Shown: positions 50,978-59,521 of the stretch, one piece after another | How the letters are laid out: each line of letters begins with the position of its first letter | How positions within the stretch are numbered: position 1 is the stretch's first letter | Origin: an uncultured Lachnospiraceae bacterium | GTDB taxonomy: Bacteria; Bacillota; Clostridia; Lachnospirales; Lachnospiraceae | Assembly (NCBI GenBank): GCA_910584725.1 | Contig: CAJUBE010000013.1 | Span: forward strand, 53,331-117,330 | DNA: 64,000 nucleotides | Direction: 5' to 3' | Notes under the pieces: model-generated | Databases searched by the model: none | Seen by the model: the letters and a program-made list of their open reading frames with translations, nothing else | What the model was told of the DNA's origin: nothing | Position numbers and translations under genes: made by a program

Positions 50978-52489
50978 TCATCCGAACTGTGTTGCAAACG
51001 CCATAATCTTTTCCTGCGTCATTTCCTCGCCGGCATCCAGCTCACCGGTCAGCTTTCCGTTACACATAACGCAAACCCTGTCCGCCATACCCAGAAGCTC
51101 CGGCATCTCCGAAGAAATCATAATAATTGCTTTCCCCTGGTTTGCTAACGATCTCATAATCTCATAGATCTCATGCTTTGCCCCCACGTCGATACCGCGG
51201 GTAGGCTCATCCATAATCAGGATATCCGGATCGTTGGCCAGCCATCTGGACACGATCACCTTCTGCTGGTTGCCCCCGGAAAGGTTAGAAATATGCTGCT
51301 TCATGCTTGGCGTTTTAATGTTCAACTGCTTAATGCTGTCTTCCACAATCCGATTGATCTTCTTATGGTCAAGAATAAATTTTGCCAGCAGATTTTTGTT
51401 ATATACCGACACGCCGACATTATCTTTTATGGACAGACATCCAAAAATACCGTTTCCCCTTCGATCCTCTGTAATCAGCCCCAGTCCCGCGTTCATGGCG
51501 TCTTTCGGATGCCTGATCTTTACTTTTTTTCCATGAACGAAAATTTCGCCGGAGGCAACGTTTCGCACCCCAAAAATACCTTCCATCAGCTCGGTTCTCT
51601 GGGCGCCCACCAATCCTCCGAAACCGAGGATTTCTCCTTTATGGAGCGTAAAACTTACATTCTGGAAAGAACTGCTGTGAATGGAACTCAGATTCTTTAC
51701 CTCCATGACGGTCTCGCCTGTTTTTTTCGCTTTTTCCGGATATATGTTGGTCAGCTCACGACCCACCATTTTCTCTATTATCTGGTCTATGGTGAGTTCG
51801 TCGGCCCGCCAGGTTCCCACATAAGTACCGTCCCGCATAACCGTAATATCGTCGGCAATGCGTTTGATTTCATCCATCTTGTGAGAAATATATACCATGG
51901 TAACGCCCTTATCCCGCAAATCGTTCATAATGCGGAACAGCGCTTCCACTTCGTTGTCCGAAAGAGATGATGTAGGCTCGTCAAAGATAACGACTTTCGC
52001 CTGCTGTGATACCGCTTTCGCTATTTCCACAGACTGCATCTGCCCGATCGACAGCGTGCCAAGCTGCGCTTTAGCAGGAAAGTCCATCTTCACTTCCTTC
52101 AGCCACATCTCTGTGTCTTCATACATTTTTTTGTGATCGATAACCTTTATTGGCCCGAATTTTTTTACGGGGAATCTCCCAAGATAAAGATTCTCCCCCA
52201 CGCTTCTTGCAAGCACGGGCTGCAACTCCTGATGCACCATGGCGATTCCGTGCTTCATCGCTTCGTCCGGATTACCAATCTCTATCTTCTGACCATCCAA
52301 TATGATCTCTCCCTGATCCATTTTATAGATGCCGAAGAGACATTTCATCAGCGTGGATTTCCCCGCGCCATTTTCACCCATCAGAGCATGAACCGTTCCC
52401 GGGCGAAGAGATAACTGTACATTGTCCAGTGCCTTTACACCCGGAAATGATTTACAGATTCCCTTGAGCTCCAGTTTATAGTCAGCCAT
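50978..52489 (-). CDS. mglA: sugar ABC transporter ATPase, duplicated (MglA-like)
   Basis: A 503-residue protein with two ATPase halves. The first has a full Walker A (GENGAGKST), signature LSIGQMQSVEIAKA and Walker B VVIFDEPTSSL. The second has the usual degenerate Walker A (GFGGLVGAQRTELMEG), a good signature (LSGGNQQKVIVSRWL) and ILIMDEPTRGIDVGAKHEIY. This is the MglA/RbsA/XylG type. It lies between mglB and mglC. Confidence 0.92.
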   Translation of the reverse strand: MADYKLELKGICKSFPGVKALDNVQLSLRPGTVHALMGENGAGKSTLMKCLFGIYKMDQGEIILDGQKIEIGNPDEAMKHGIAMVHQELQPVLARSVGENLYLGRFPVKKFGPIKVIDHKKMYEDTEMWLKEVKMDFPAKAQLGTLSIGQMQSVEIAKAVSQQAKVVIFDEPTSSLSDNEVEALFRIMNDLRDKGVTMVYISHKMDEIKRIADDITVMRDGTYVGTWRADELTIDQIIEKMVGRELTNIYPEKAKKTGETVMEVKNLSSIHSSSFQNVSFTLHKGEILGFGGLVGAQRTELMEGIFGVRNVASGEIFVHGKKVKIRHPKDAMNAGLGLITEDRRGNGIFGCLSIKDNVGVSVYNKNLLAKFILDHKKINRIVEDSIKQLNIKTPSMKQHISNLSGGNQQKVIVSRWLANDPDILIMDEPTRGIDVGAKHEIYEIMRSLANQGKAIIMISSEMPELLGMADRVCVMCNGKLTGELDAGEEMTQEKIMAFATQFG

Positions 52490-52568
52490 CTTATCCCTCC
52501 CTCTATTACAAAAGTGATTTGCTTCACAAATCCGGATTCAACCGGAAAGTCCCCACATAATAAGAAGA

Positions 52569-52597
52569 GTGCGGGCGCGCCATCGCATCGCCCGCAC
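52569..52597 (-). terminator. partial terminator between mglB and mglA
   Basis: GTGCGGGCG (52569-52577) pairs perfectly with CGCCCGCAC (52589-52597). On the minus strand TCTTCTTATT follows. Its position after the binding-protein gene is typical for keeping MglB more abundant than the rest of the transporter. Confidence 0.65.
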
Positions 52598-52635
52598 CAT
52601 ATTTCTTCCTGCCACATATGGAAATAATGTAGGAA

Positions 52636-53757
52636 TTATTTCACCATATCAAGAACTTCCTGTGCCTTGTCCTGCGTAACCTTTACATAGTCGCAGCCAA
52701 TGTAGTGCTCGTTGCCCGCACCCGTCAGGTAATTGATTGCCGCGTCCGCCGCACCGTGGGACTGTGCAAAGTGATCGTTAAATACGGTACCTGTCATGGT
52801 GCCTGCCAGTACATTCTCAAGCGCCTCAGACAGAGCGTCCACACCTACCAGATAGATATCCGTGCCAACTGTACGGCCTGCTGCCTGAATTGCCTGCAGT
52901 GCGCCGAGCGCCATCGCGTCGTTGTTACAGAATACAACTTCTACATCATTGCCGTACTGTGCAAGCGCGTTTGCTACGATCGCCTGTGCCTGATCCTGCT
53001 GCCAGTTACCTACCTGATCGCTGAGACATTCCACTTCCATGCCCACATCTGTAAGAGCCTTTACGGAGAACTCTGTACGATACTGTGCGTCTACGTTCTC
53101 GGGATCGCCCTCTACCATGATGTAATCTACCTTGCCGTTGCCGTTCATGTCAATCTTTTCAAGACCGAGATCCACAATCATCTGACCCTGGAAAGTGCCG
53201 GACTGACGAGCATCACAGCCTACATAAGTAACATCCCAGTTATTGTCTGCCCATCTCTTCTGCTCGTCCGCCTCAGGCTCACGATTGATGTATACAAGCG
53301 GGATACCCGCACCCACAACCTTATCTGTGATTGTCTCTGCGGAAGAGGAGTTTACCGGGTTGATAATCAACACATCAACGCCCTCTGCAATGAAGTTATC
53401 AATCTGTCCGGACTGTGTTGCCTGATCGTTTGCACCGTCAACAATGTTGATGTTTTCTTTGCTGAATCCCTGTGCAACCAGGTAATTCTCAAGCTCTGTG
53501 CGGAACAGTGTCATGAAGTTGTCGGAGAACTGATAGATACACACGCCTACTTTTTTGTCCGCCAGATCACCGGATGCCTCTGCCGCCGGAGCCTCTGCCT
53601 CATCTGCCGCAGGCTCTTCCGCTGCAGGTTCTTCTGCCGCAGGTTCCTCCGCTGCGGGTGCTGCCGCAGGCGCTTCTGCATTGCCGCCGCCACAGCCTGT
53701 CAGACATGCCGCGATCATGGTTGCCGCAAGAATGGTACTCAGAATTTTCTTTTTCAT
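52636..53757 (-). CDS. mglB: galactose/glucose-type binding lipoprotein (MglB-like)
   Basis: A 373-residue lipoprotein (lipobox LTGC, Cys22) of the type-1 sugar-binding family. Residues 23-65 are a low-complexity Ala/Glu/Pro linker (EEPAAEEPAAEEPAA). The binding fold then starts at KKVGVCIYQFSDNFMTLFRT and includes VLIINPVNSSSAETITDKV, VFCNNDAMALGALQAI and LVGVDALSEAL. It is first in the operon behind a -10 box at 53799. It delivers sugar to MglC/MglA. The binding pocket residues resemble MglB more than RbsB. Confidence 0.9.
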   Translation of the reverse strand: MKKKILSTILAATMIAACLTGCGGGNAEAPAAAPAAEEPAAEEPAAEEPAADEAEAPAAEASGDLADKKVGVCIYQFSDNFMTLFRTELENYLVAQGFSKENINIVDGANDQATQSGQIDNFIAEGVDVLIINPVNSSSAETITDKVVGAGIPLVYINREPEADEQKRWADNNWDVTYVGCDARQSGTFQGQMIVDLGLEKIDMNGNGKVDYIMVEGDPENVDAQYRTEFSVKALTDVGMEVECLSDQVGNWQQDQAQAIVANALAQYGNDVEVVFCNNDAMALGALQAIQAAGRTVGTDIYLVGVDALSEALENVLAGTMTGTVFNDHFAQSHGAADAAINYLTGAGNEHYIGCDYVKVTQDKAQEVLDMVK

Positions 53758-53798
53758 AGTTACCTCCCTATAAATGATTTTGTATAAGTTACATTGTC

Positions 53799-53804
53799 AT
53801 TATA
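53799..53804 (-). promoter_or_regulatory. -10 box of the mgl operon
   Basis: TATAAT on the minus strand, 42 bases before the mglB start. The region where a -35 would be (TGTTTT) is poor, as expected for a promoter that needs an activator such as the YesN-type regulator. The rest of the 363-base gap to trmL holds AT-rich sequence and one terminator; no other feature was recognised. Confidence 0.5.
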
Positions 53805-54014
53805 GCAACCCCTGTTATCCGAAAACATAGAATATCCTTCTGTGTACCTATAAAATCCTTTGATTTTTTTGTGTATATTGTGCATTCATTATAAGTTTTA
53901 TGGTTTAGATTTGTTAATATTACCCATAAAATTACTTCTTATTGAACATACCGGAAATCGGCCGAGAAATTTTTAAAGAGATAAAGATAAATTGAAGTTA
54001 GAACTATTTAAAAC

Positions 54015-54053
54015 GGCTCCCTGCAAATGCACTTTTCAGGCTTTGCAGGGAGC
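54015..54053 (-). terminator. terminator of the trmL operon
   Basis: GCTCCCTGCAAA (54015-54026) pairs perfectly with TTTGCAGGGAGC (54042-54053). On the minus strand it is followed by GTTTTAAAT. It lies about 70 bases after the trmL stop. Confidence 0.75.
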
Positions 54054-54120
54054 GCATGCTTAACATTACCACGCATGTTTTGCTGTGCTGATTAAGCTGT
54101 CGATATCTATATACGCATTT

Positions 54121-54624
54121 TTAAAGAGCATCTCCGCGCCAATTCAGCCTGTGCAGCTCCCCTTCCCTCTGCATCCCGGCAAACCCATTCTGCCGCAAGG
54201 CCTCGTACAGCACTATCGCCACAGAATTGGACAGGTTCAAAGACCGGATCTCCTCCATCATAGGAATGCGGATACAGGTCTCCTCATGTTCCACCAAAAG
54301 CTCCTCGGGAATCCCGGCGCTCTCCTTGCCGAACATAATAAAATCATCCAGGCCAAAAGCCGCTTCTGTGTAGAGACGTTTTGCCTTTGTGGTGGCATAC
54401 CAGATTCTCGCATCGGGATGTTTTTCCCGAAACTCGTCAAAGTTGATATAGCGGGTCACATCCAACTGCGCCCAGTAATCCATGCCCGCCCGCTTGATGG
54501 ATTTCTCATCCAGCCGGAATCCCAAAGGCTCAATCAAATGGAGCGCCGTACCTGTCGCTACACAGGTACGGCCGATATTCCCCGTATTTGCCGGAATCTC
54601 CGGCTGATGTAAGATAATATGCAT
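54121..54624 (-). CDS. trmL: tRNA (cytidine/uridine-34-2'-O)-methyltransferase TrmL
   Basis: A 167-residue SPOUT methyltransferase, the normal TrmL length. The motifs are NIGRTCVATGTALHLIEPLG (motif 1), FGKESAGIPEELL (motif 2) and PMMEEIRSLNLSNSVAIVLY (motif 3, forming the knot). It methylates the wobble base of tRNA-Leu. The start overlaps the stop of the aminotransferase gene by one base, so it is the last gene of a five-gene minus-strand operon. Confidence 0.93.
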   Translation of the reverse strand: MHIILHQPEIPANTGNIGRTCVATGTALHLIEPLGFRLDEKSIKRAGMDYWAQLDVTRYINFDEFREKHPDARIWYATTKAKRLYTEAAFGLDDFIMFGKESAGIPEELLVEHEETCIRIPMMEEIRSLNLSNSVAIVLYEALRQNGFAGMQREGELHRLNWRGDAL

Positions 54625-55793
54625 TACTTTTCTCCGCGTAATCTGCCGACAAAATCCGCCAGCTTCCCGATCGCCAGCTTCAGCGTGTCCAGAGAGTACG
54701 CATAGGAAATTCTTAAAAATCCCTCACCGCAGTCTCCAAACGCCGTTCCCGGAACCACAGCCACCTTCTCCTCCTTCAAAAACCGCTCCGCAAACTCCTC
54801 GCTGGTGATGCCGAACTCCTTAATACAGGGAAAAATATAAAATGCCCCAAACGGCTCAAAACACGACAGCCCCATTTCCCGGAAAGCATTCATCAGATAA
54901 CGTCTCCTCTGGTTGTAAGCCGTCTTCATTTCCTGTACGTCTCCGTCCCCGTTTCGAAGCGCTTCCACCGCCGCATACTGACTTGTGGTGGGTGCGCACA
55001 TAATCGCAAACTGATGGAGTTTTGTCATCTGCTCCAGAATCTCTCTCGGACCGCAGGCATAACCGAGCCTCCAGCCTGTCATCGCGTAAGCCTTAGAAAA
55101 GCCGTTGATCAGGATTGTCCTCTCTCTCATGCCCTCCATCTCAATGATGGACACATGCTTTTCCTTATAAGTCAGCTCCGCATAAATCTCATCTGACATG
55201 ACAAGTATGTCATGTTTTCGAATCACTTCGGCAATCGCCTCCAAGTCCTCCCGCTCCATAATCGCGCCCGTCGGATTGTTCGGGAAAGGCAGGATCAGTA
55301 TCTTGGTCTTTTCCGTAATGGCATTTTCCAGCTCCTCTGCCGTCAGACGAAACTCGTTTTCTTCCTTCAATTCGATAATGACCGGCACGCCGCCCGCCAT
55401 AATCGCACAGGGCTCGTAAGATACGAAGCTCGGCTGCGGAATCAACACCTCGTCCCCCGGGTTGATTACCGCGCGCAGTCCGATATCGATTGCTTCGGAA
55501 CCTCCCACCGTAATCAGCACCTCGTGCTTTGGATCATAGGAAACGCCCTGTTTTCTCTTGATATAATTGCAAATCTCCTGACGCAGCTCCATCAATCCAC
55601 TGTTGGAGGTGTAAAATGTGCGTCCCTTCTCCAGCGAGTAAATGCCCTCGTCCCTGATGTGCCACGGCGTATCAAAATCCGGTTCACCCACGCCGAGAGA
55701 AATCGCGTCCTTCATCTCGCTGACAATGTCAAAAAACTTTCGAATACCCGAAGGCTTCAGCCCTACTGCCTGCTTTGATAACATATCTTTCAC
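54624..55793 (-). CDS. pyridoxal-phosphate aminotransferase, class I (PatA/AspC-like)
   Basis: A 389-residue fold-type I aminotransferase. The PLP lysine is Lys234 in NGFSKAYAMTGWRLGYACGP. The motifs SLGVGEPDFDTP, VGGSEAIDIGLRAVINPGDE and PFPNNPTGAIM are also present. The protein lies immediately after an Lrp-type regulator gene with a 4-base overlap. Such pairs are common and suggest amino-acid responsive control of an aspartate or aromatic aminotransferase; the exact substrate is uncertain. Confidence 0.9.
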   Translation of the reverse strand: MKDMLSKQAVGLKPSGIRKFFDIVSEMKDAISLGVGEPDFDTPWHIRDEGIYSLEKGRTFYTSNSGLMELRQEICNYIKRKQGVSYDPKHEVLITVGGSEAIDIGLRAVINPGDEVLIPQPSFVSYEPCAIMAGGVPVIIELKEENEFRLTAEELENAITEKTKILILPFPNNPTGAIMEREDLEAIAEVIRKHDILVMSDEIYAELTYKEKHVSIIEMEGMRERTILINGFSKAYAMTGWRLGYACGPREILEQMTKLHQFAIMCAPTTSQYAAVEALRNGDGDVQEMKTAYNQRRRYLMNAFREMGLSCFEPFGAFYIFPCIKEFGITSEEFAERFLKEEKVAVVPGTAFGDCGEGFLRISYAYSLDTLKLAIGKLADFVGRLRGEK

Positions 55794-56272
55794 GGTGACA
55801 CCTTCTCTCTCGTATCTTCATACTTTTTCGTCAAAATCGTACCATGATCCTTATATTTTTTCAGGATAAAGTGGGTTGCCGTGCTTAAGACCGACTCCAG
55901 CGTGGAAAGCTTGTCGGACACAAAGCCGGAAATCTCCTTTAAAGACTTCCCTTCCAATGTCACAAGCAGGTCATACCCGCCGGAAATCAGATATACCGAA
56001 GTAACCTCCGAATACTTATAAATCCGCTCCGCGATATTGTCGAAGCCCTGCCCTCTCTGGGGCGTCACCCGCACCTCAATCAGCGCGGACACCTTCTCGA
56101 TGGAAGTCTTCTCCCAATCGATCATCGTATGATACCCGCAGATAATACCCTCGTCCTCAAGCGCCTGCAGCTCGTTCACCACGTCGATCTCCTGCGCCCC
56201 GAGAATCACCGCCAGCTCCTTTAAATCTATGCGGCTGTTCCTCTCTATGATTTTCAGCAATTCTTCTCTCAT
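55790..56272 (-). CDS. Lrp/AsnC-family transcriptional regulator
   Basis: A 160-residue regulator. An N-terminal winged helix-turn-helix covers about 1-60 (LLKIIERNSRIDLKELAVIL). An RAM effector-binding domain covers about 70-145 (TSIEKVSALIEVRVTPQRG, VYLISGGYDLLVTLEG). Its stop overlaps the aminotransferase start by 4 bases, so the two are likely co-regulated. GGAGGAGAAAA precedes the ATG. Confidence 0.92.
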   Translation of the reverse strand: MREELLKIIERNSRIDLKELAVILGAQEIDVVNELQALEDEGIICGYHTMIDWEKTSIEKVSALIEVRVTPQRGQGFDNIAERIYKYSEVTSVYLISGGYDLLVTLEGKSLKEISGFVSDKLSTLESVLSTATHFILKKYKDHGTILTKKYEDTREKVSP

Positions 56273-56288
56273 TTTTCTCCTCCTTTTA

Positions 56289-57065
56289 TCAGCCTCTCGG
56301 CTTATTCAAATAGCTTTTCCTTCCTTGATTATAGAGCACCCGATCGTTCCCCCGCGTCGTGCGCCCGATCACCACCGCGGGTATTCCTTCCCGCAAAAGC
56401 GCCGTCACAAGGGCGTTTCCGTCCTCCGTCGTCATAATAAGGCACCCGCCCGACGAAAGCTCATAGGGATTTTCTCCGAAAACTTCACAGATCTCTATGG
56501 TTTCCTGCCTGACAGGTATTTTTCTCAAATCCGCTTCCAGTCCGACGCCGGCTTCCTCCGCCATCTCCCACAGCCCCGCAAAAATGCCGCCCCGGGAAAC
56601 AACCTGTATACCGCAGACGCCGGACTTCATGGCGGTGGCGGCCTCCGGTATCACCGACAAATACCTGTCAAAAGCGGCAGCCTCGTCGATCATACGTGCC
56701 GGAAACCGCTGCCGCAGTCTCTCATAATTTTCTCCGGCAAGCCTGGCCGTTCCCTCCAGCCCGATCCATTTGCTCACCACAATATCCTGATCCGCGCCCG
56801 CTGTCCGCCGCTCCATTTGCAAATCACGCTCGATTTCCGTCCGCGGCTCTGCGCATAAAACGGCGCAGTCTTTCCCCAGCCCTGCGCCATTTTTCATTTC
56901 ATGTATATGCGATTTTCCCTTTTCCGGTAGAAAACGCTCTGACACGTTCTCCGTTCCTTTTTCCTGTCTCATACCGTATGCCTTACTTTTCGTAGAACCG
57001 CATCCTATTCTCACGGCCTCAGCCGCAGACGCCTCGTCCCGCATGAAACCGGCGGCCAAAATCAC
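56289..57065 (-). CDS. AIR synthase C-terminal-domain protein (HypE/PurM-like), reduced N-terminus
   Basis: A 258-residue protein whose C-terminal two thirds match the AIRS_C fold: DQDIVVSKWIGLEGTARLAG, GVGLEADLRKIPV, FGENPYELSSGGCLIM and LREGIPAVVIGRTTRGNDRV. The usual N-terminal AIRS domain with its ATP-binding loop is missing. Only a loose 85-residue lead (ILAAGFMRDEAS at the start, GLGKDCAVLCAEP later) remains. Related short proteins in Clostridia are often named hydrogenase maturation factor, but no hydrogenase genes lie nearby. The start overlaps the end of the VanW gene by 4 bases. Function unproven. Confidence 0.7.
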   Translation of the reverse strand: MILAAGFMRDEASAAEAVRIGCGSTKSKAYGMRQEKGTENVSERFLPEKGKSHIHEMKNGAGLGKDCAVLCAEPRTEIERDLQMERRTAGADQDIVVSKWIGLEGTARLAGENYERLRQRFPARMIDEAAAFDRYLSVIPEAATAMKSGVCGIQVVSRGGIFAGLWEMAEEAGVGLEADLRKIPVRQETIEICEVFGENPYELSSGGCLIMTTEDGNALVTALLREGIPAVVIGRTTRGNDRVLYNQGRKSYLNKPRG

Positions 57066-58666
57066 TCCACTGGCGGGGGCGGTGTCTCCTGCTGCTGTGC
57101 CGCCTGTTCTGCTGCCGCCTGCTCTGCGGCTGCCTGTTCCGCCGCCGCCTGTGCTGCAGCAGCCTGATCCGCTGCCGCCTTGTCCGCCGCCGCCTGCTGT
57201 GCCGCGGCCGCTGCTGCCTGTATCTGCCCCGGATCTCCGCCACGGTACGCGCCGGCTACCGCCTTTACCTGATCCACACTGCCCGACGCCACGGCCGCCA
57301 TAATGGCATTGTACGCGCCCGGATCCTCAGTCGCCACGCCCACTGTCGCACTTCTGGGTGCCTTCATATAACTGCTGCTGTTTACCTGCTCGCGGCTCAC
57401 TTCCTCGCCGTTTTCCTTCACAATCTTCCACAATCTTGCCTTATAGCCCACATGGGCGGACTGTACGGTGCAGTACCCCACAGGCTGAGATGCATCCGTG
57501 TAAATCACCTCTGAATCCGGCTCAATCCTCTCAAGGACTTCGCTCTCGTAGCTTACTTCCCGGCCGCTGTCTCTGGTTTCCAGCCCGTAGATCGTAAACG
57601 TGATCTGCTTTTCGGGTGTTGTATAGCCGTCTATATAAATCGGATAATCCAGATTATTCTTAAACTTAAAATCTTTCCCGGAGGACTCTGCAATGGCCGC
57701 GTCCGCGGAAGGATCCACATAGGTCACAATCATAGAGTGATTGTAGCGCTCCGTCACCTCAAGCTCCGCCTGGAGCACCGCATTATAAAGCGTAGTCGAT
57801 ACCTGGCAGATACCGCCGCCAAGACTGTCAACCACCTGTCCGTTCAGGTAAGAGGCCGCCATATAATAGCCGTTTTCCTCTGAGAAAGGCGTAATGGTCT
57901 CCAGCGTCGAAATCTCCTCTCCCGGATACAAAGTAATTCCGTTGAGCAGCCGACAGCCGTTTGCCACATTCTCGCTTCTCGCTTTGCCGGAAGTGGAAAA
58001 ACTGGTGGTAAACGTGCCAAGCACATCCTTCACCTTCTCCAAATCCTCCGCCGTTCCCTGAGGCTCCTGCGTCTCAACCTGCATATCCAGATCACAGGCG
58101 CCTCCCGTCCACTCGTCTGTCAGATAATCATATACGCTATCGGTCGTCCCATCCTGGTCCACCACGCGGCCAATCTGCCCTTCTGTGACCTCAAACCCAT
58201 CCTCTGTCTTTTTTAGGCTGGCATTGACAGCCTCCTGATCGTACTGTCCGGCATTCTCCTCAATCAATGCACGGATTTTTTCCTTATCAAAATCAAAGCT
58301 TACCCGGTAAACTTTATTTTTGTATTCCAGATCCCGCAGTTCCTTGTAGCACTGCAGAATATCCCCGTCCCGGCCAAAACCGACAGCCTCCTCCAAAATC
58401 TCACGATTGCCCCATTTCAGGCCAAGCTCCGCGGCAGATGCTGTAATCTCGCCTTCTTCCGGCGCATGCAGAGTAATCTGCGCATCGCCAAAGCCGGCAA
58501 CATACGCTTCGATCGCTTCGCCCGCCTCGTTCTCGGTCATTCCCGAGATATCTATATCATCCACATAGATTCCCGTCTCAATTTTCCCGTCTTTTGCCTG
58601 CGCCGGCATAACGACAAACGCTGCCGCAAAAAACGCCGCACAGGTCATCACAGATAATTTTTTCAT
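57062..58666 (-). CDS. VanW-family secreted protein with Ala/Gln-rich tail
   Basis: The start at 58666 (MKKLSVMTCAAFFAAAFVVM) opens with a clear signal peptide; the open frame reaches 58852 but its upstream part encodes the 35-residue gene region. The 534-residue product has two peptidoglycan-binding (PG_binding_4-like) regions (DDIDISGMTENEAGEAIEAY onward) and a VanW domain (about 220-400: EISTLETITPFSEENGYYMA, VDSLGGGICQVSTTLYNAVL). A G5-like part follows, then a tail of Ala, Gln and Glu ending in ETPPPPVE. It is probably a cell-wall protein. The ribosome site (GGGAG) is distant, so the start is not certain. Confidence 0.82.
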   Translation of the reverse strand: MKKLSVMTCAAFFAAAFVVMPAQAKDGKIETGIYVDDIDISGMTENEAGEAIEAYVAGFGDAQITLHAPEEGEITASAAELGLKWGNREILEEAVGFGRDGDILQCYKELRDLEYKNKVYRVSFDFDKEKIRALIEENAGQYDQEAVNASLKKTEDGFEVTEGQIGRVVDQDGTTDSVYDYLTDEWTGGACDLDMQVETQEPQGTAEDLEKVKDVLGTFTTSFSTSGKARSENVANGCRLLNGITLYPGEEISTLETITPFSEENGYYMAASYLNGQVVDSLGGGICQVSTTLYNAVLQAELEVTERYNHSMIVTYVDPSADAAIAESSGKDFKFKNNLDYPIYIDGYTTPEKQITFTIYGLETRDSGREVSYESEVLERIEPDSEVIYTDASQPVGYCTVQSAHVGYKARLWKIVKENGEEVSREQVNSSSYMKAPRSATVGVATEDPGAYNAIMAAVASGSVDQVKAVAGAYRGGDPGQIQAAAAAAQQAAADKAAADQAAAAQAAAEQAAAEQAAAEQAAQQQETPPPPVE

Positions 58667-58731
58667 AACGATTAGCCGCTCCCGCTTCTTCCCTGCCAAA
58701 TCCATGCCATTCACAAAACGCGTCCACTGTG

Positions 58732-58839
58732 CTAAAATGAATAAAATGCAGAGGCCAGCGTCGGAATGACCATCGCCAAAACGACGATAATGATAATAAC
58801 CGATGAAATAATTTTCCTGGTTTTTCTGTTGAACTTCAT
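58732..58839 (-). CDS. 35-residue membrane peptide
   Basis: A short gene with GAGGTGGT before its ATG. The product is basic at the start (MKFNRKTRKIISSV) and then a single hydrophobic helix (IIIIVVLAMVIPTLASAF). Similar peptides of this pattern, as recalled, are widespread in Lachnospiraceae. It lies upstream of the VanW gene with a 65-base gap. It could be a small membrane-regulator peptide; the function is unknown. Confidence 0.6.
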   Translation of the reverse strand: MKFNRKTRKIISSVIIIIVVLAMVIPTLASAFYSF

Positions 58840-58903
58840 AATACCACCTCAATACTACACTATAATAATAAGGAATGCTTTTTTAGGCATAAAGGAATTA
58901 TAT

Positions 58904-59521
58904 ATGAATTTTTTAATTATTGCAAGCACTCTGATCTTAGCAGCAGCCATCGCCATGGCCTCCTCCAAAAGCAAAAAAAACACTGCCGCGATGGAGCAGG
59001 AATTTTGGCAGAGGGAGCGGGCCGCAAACAGTACCAGACGCAAACCTCTGGATGATCTGAACTACATTAAGCTGCCCATGGAAATTTTCCCCATGGAGCT
59101 TTTGCAGGACAACCCACGGATTGAAGATTACCGGCAGATCATCCTTTCCCTAAAGGATCAGCCCATCGTCAATTTCACGGGGCTTACCAACACGGAGCTG
59201 AAGCTGCAGTACGGCGCGCCCAATATCACCCTGCTGACCACCTATGACCAGAATTACACGCTTCTGGCACGCACCCTGCAGCAGTGGGCACAGGCGCTCT
59301 ATGACGACGGTTATTCCAAAGAGGCTTGTCAGCTTCTGGAATTTGCCATATCCACCGGCACGGACGTGAGCGCAACTTACCGCCTGCTCTGCCGGATTTA
59401 TCAGGAAAACGGCACCCCCGAAAAAATCAGTGCGCTCTACCCGGTGGCCGAATCCCTGGTTTCCGCCAATCAAAAACCTATCGTCCGTATTCTTGCAGAA
59501 TATGGTCAATCTTCCGACTAG
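58904..59521 (+). CDS. conserved hypothetical protein, membrane-tethered
   Basis: A 205-residue protein. The ATG at 58904 follows AAAGGA; the longer frame from 58766 runs over the divergent small gene. One N-terminal helix (FLIIASTLILAAAIAMASS) is followed by a charged linker and a soluble region with TPR-like spacing (QQWAQALYDDGYSKEACQLL, ATYRLLCRIYQENG). No family name is recalled with confidence. Its 3' end overlaps the convergent exonuclease gene by 44 bases. Confidence 0.7.
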   Translation: MNFLIIASTLILAAAIAMASSKSKKNTAAMEQEFWQRERAANSTRRKPLDDLNYIKLPMEIFPMELLQDNPRIEDYRQIILSLKDQPIVNFTGLTNTELKLQYGAPNITLLTTYDQNYTLLARTLQQWAQALYDDGYSKEACQLLEFAISTGTDVSATYRLLCRIYQENGTPEKISALYPVAESLVSANQKPIVRILAEYGQSSD

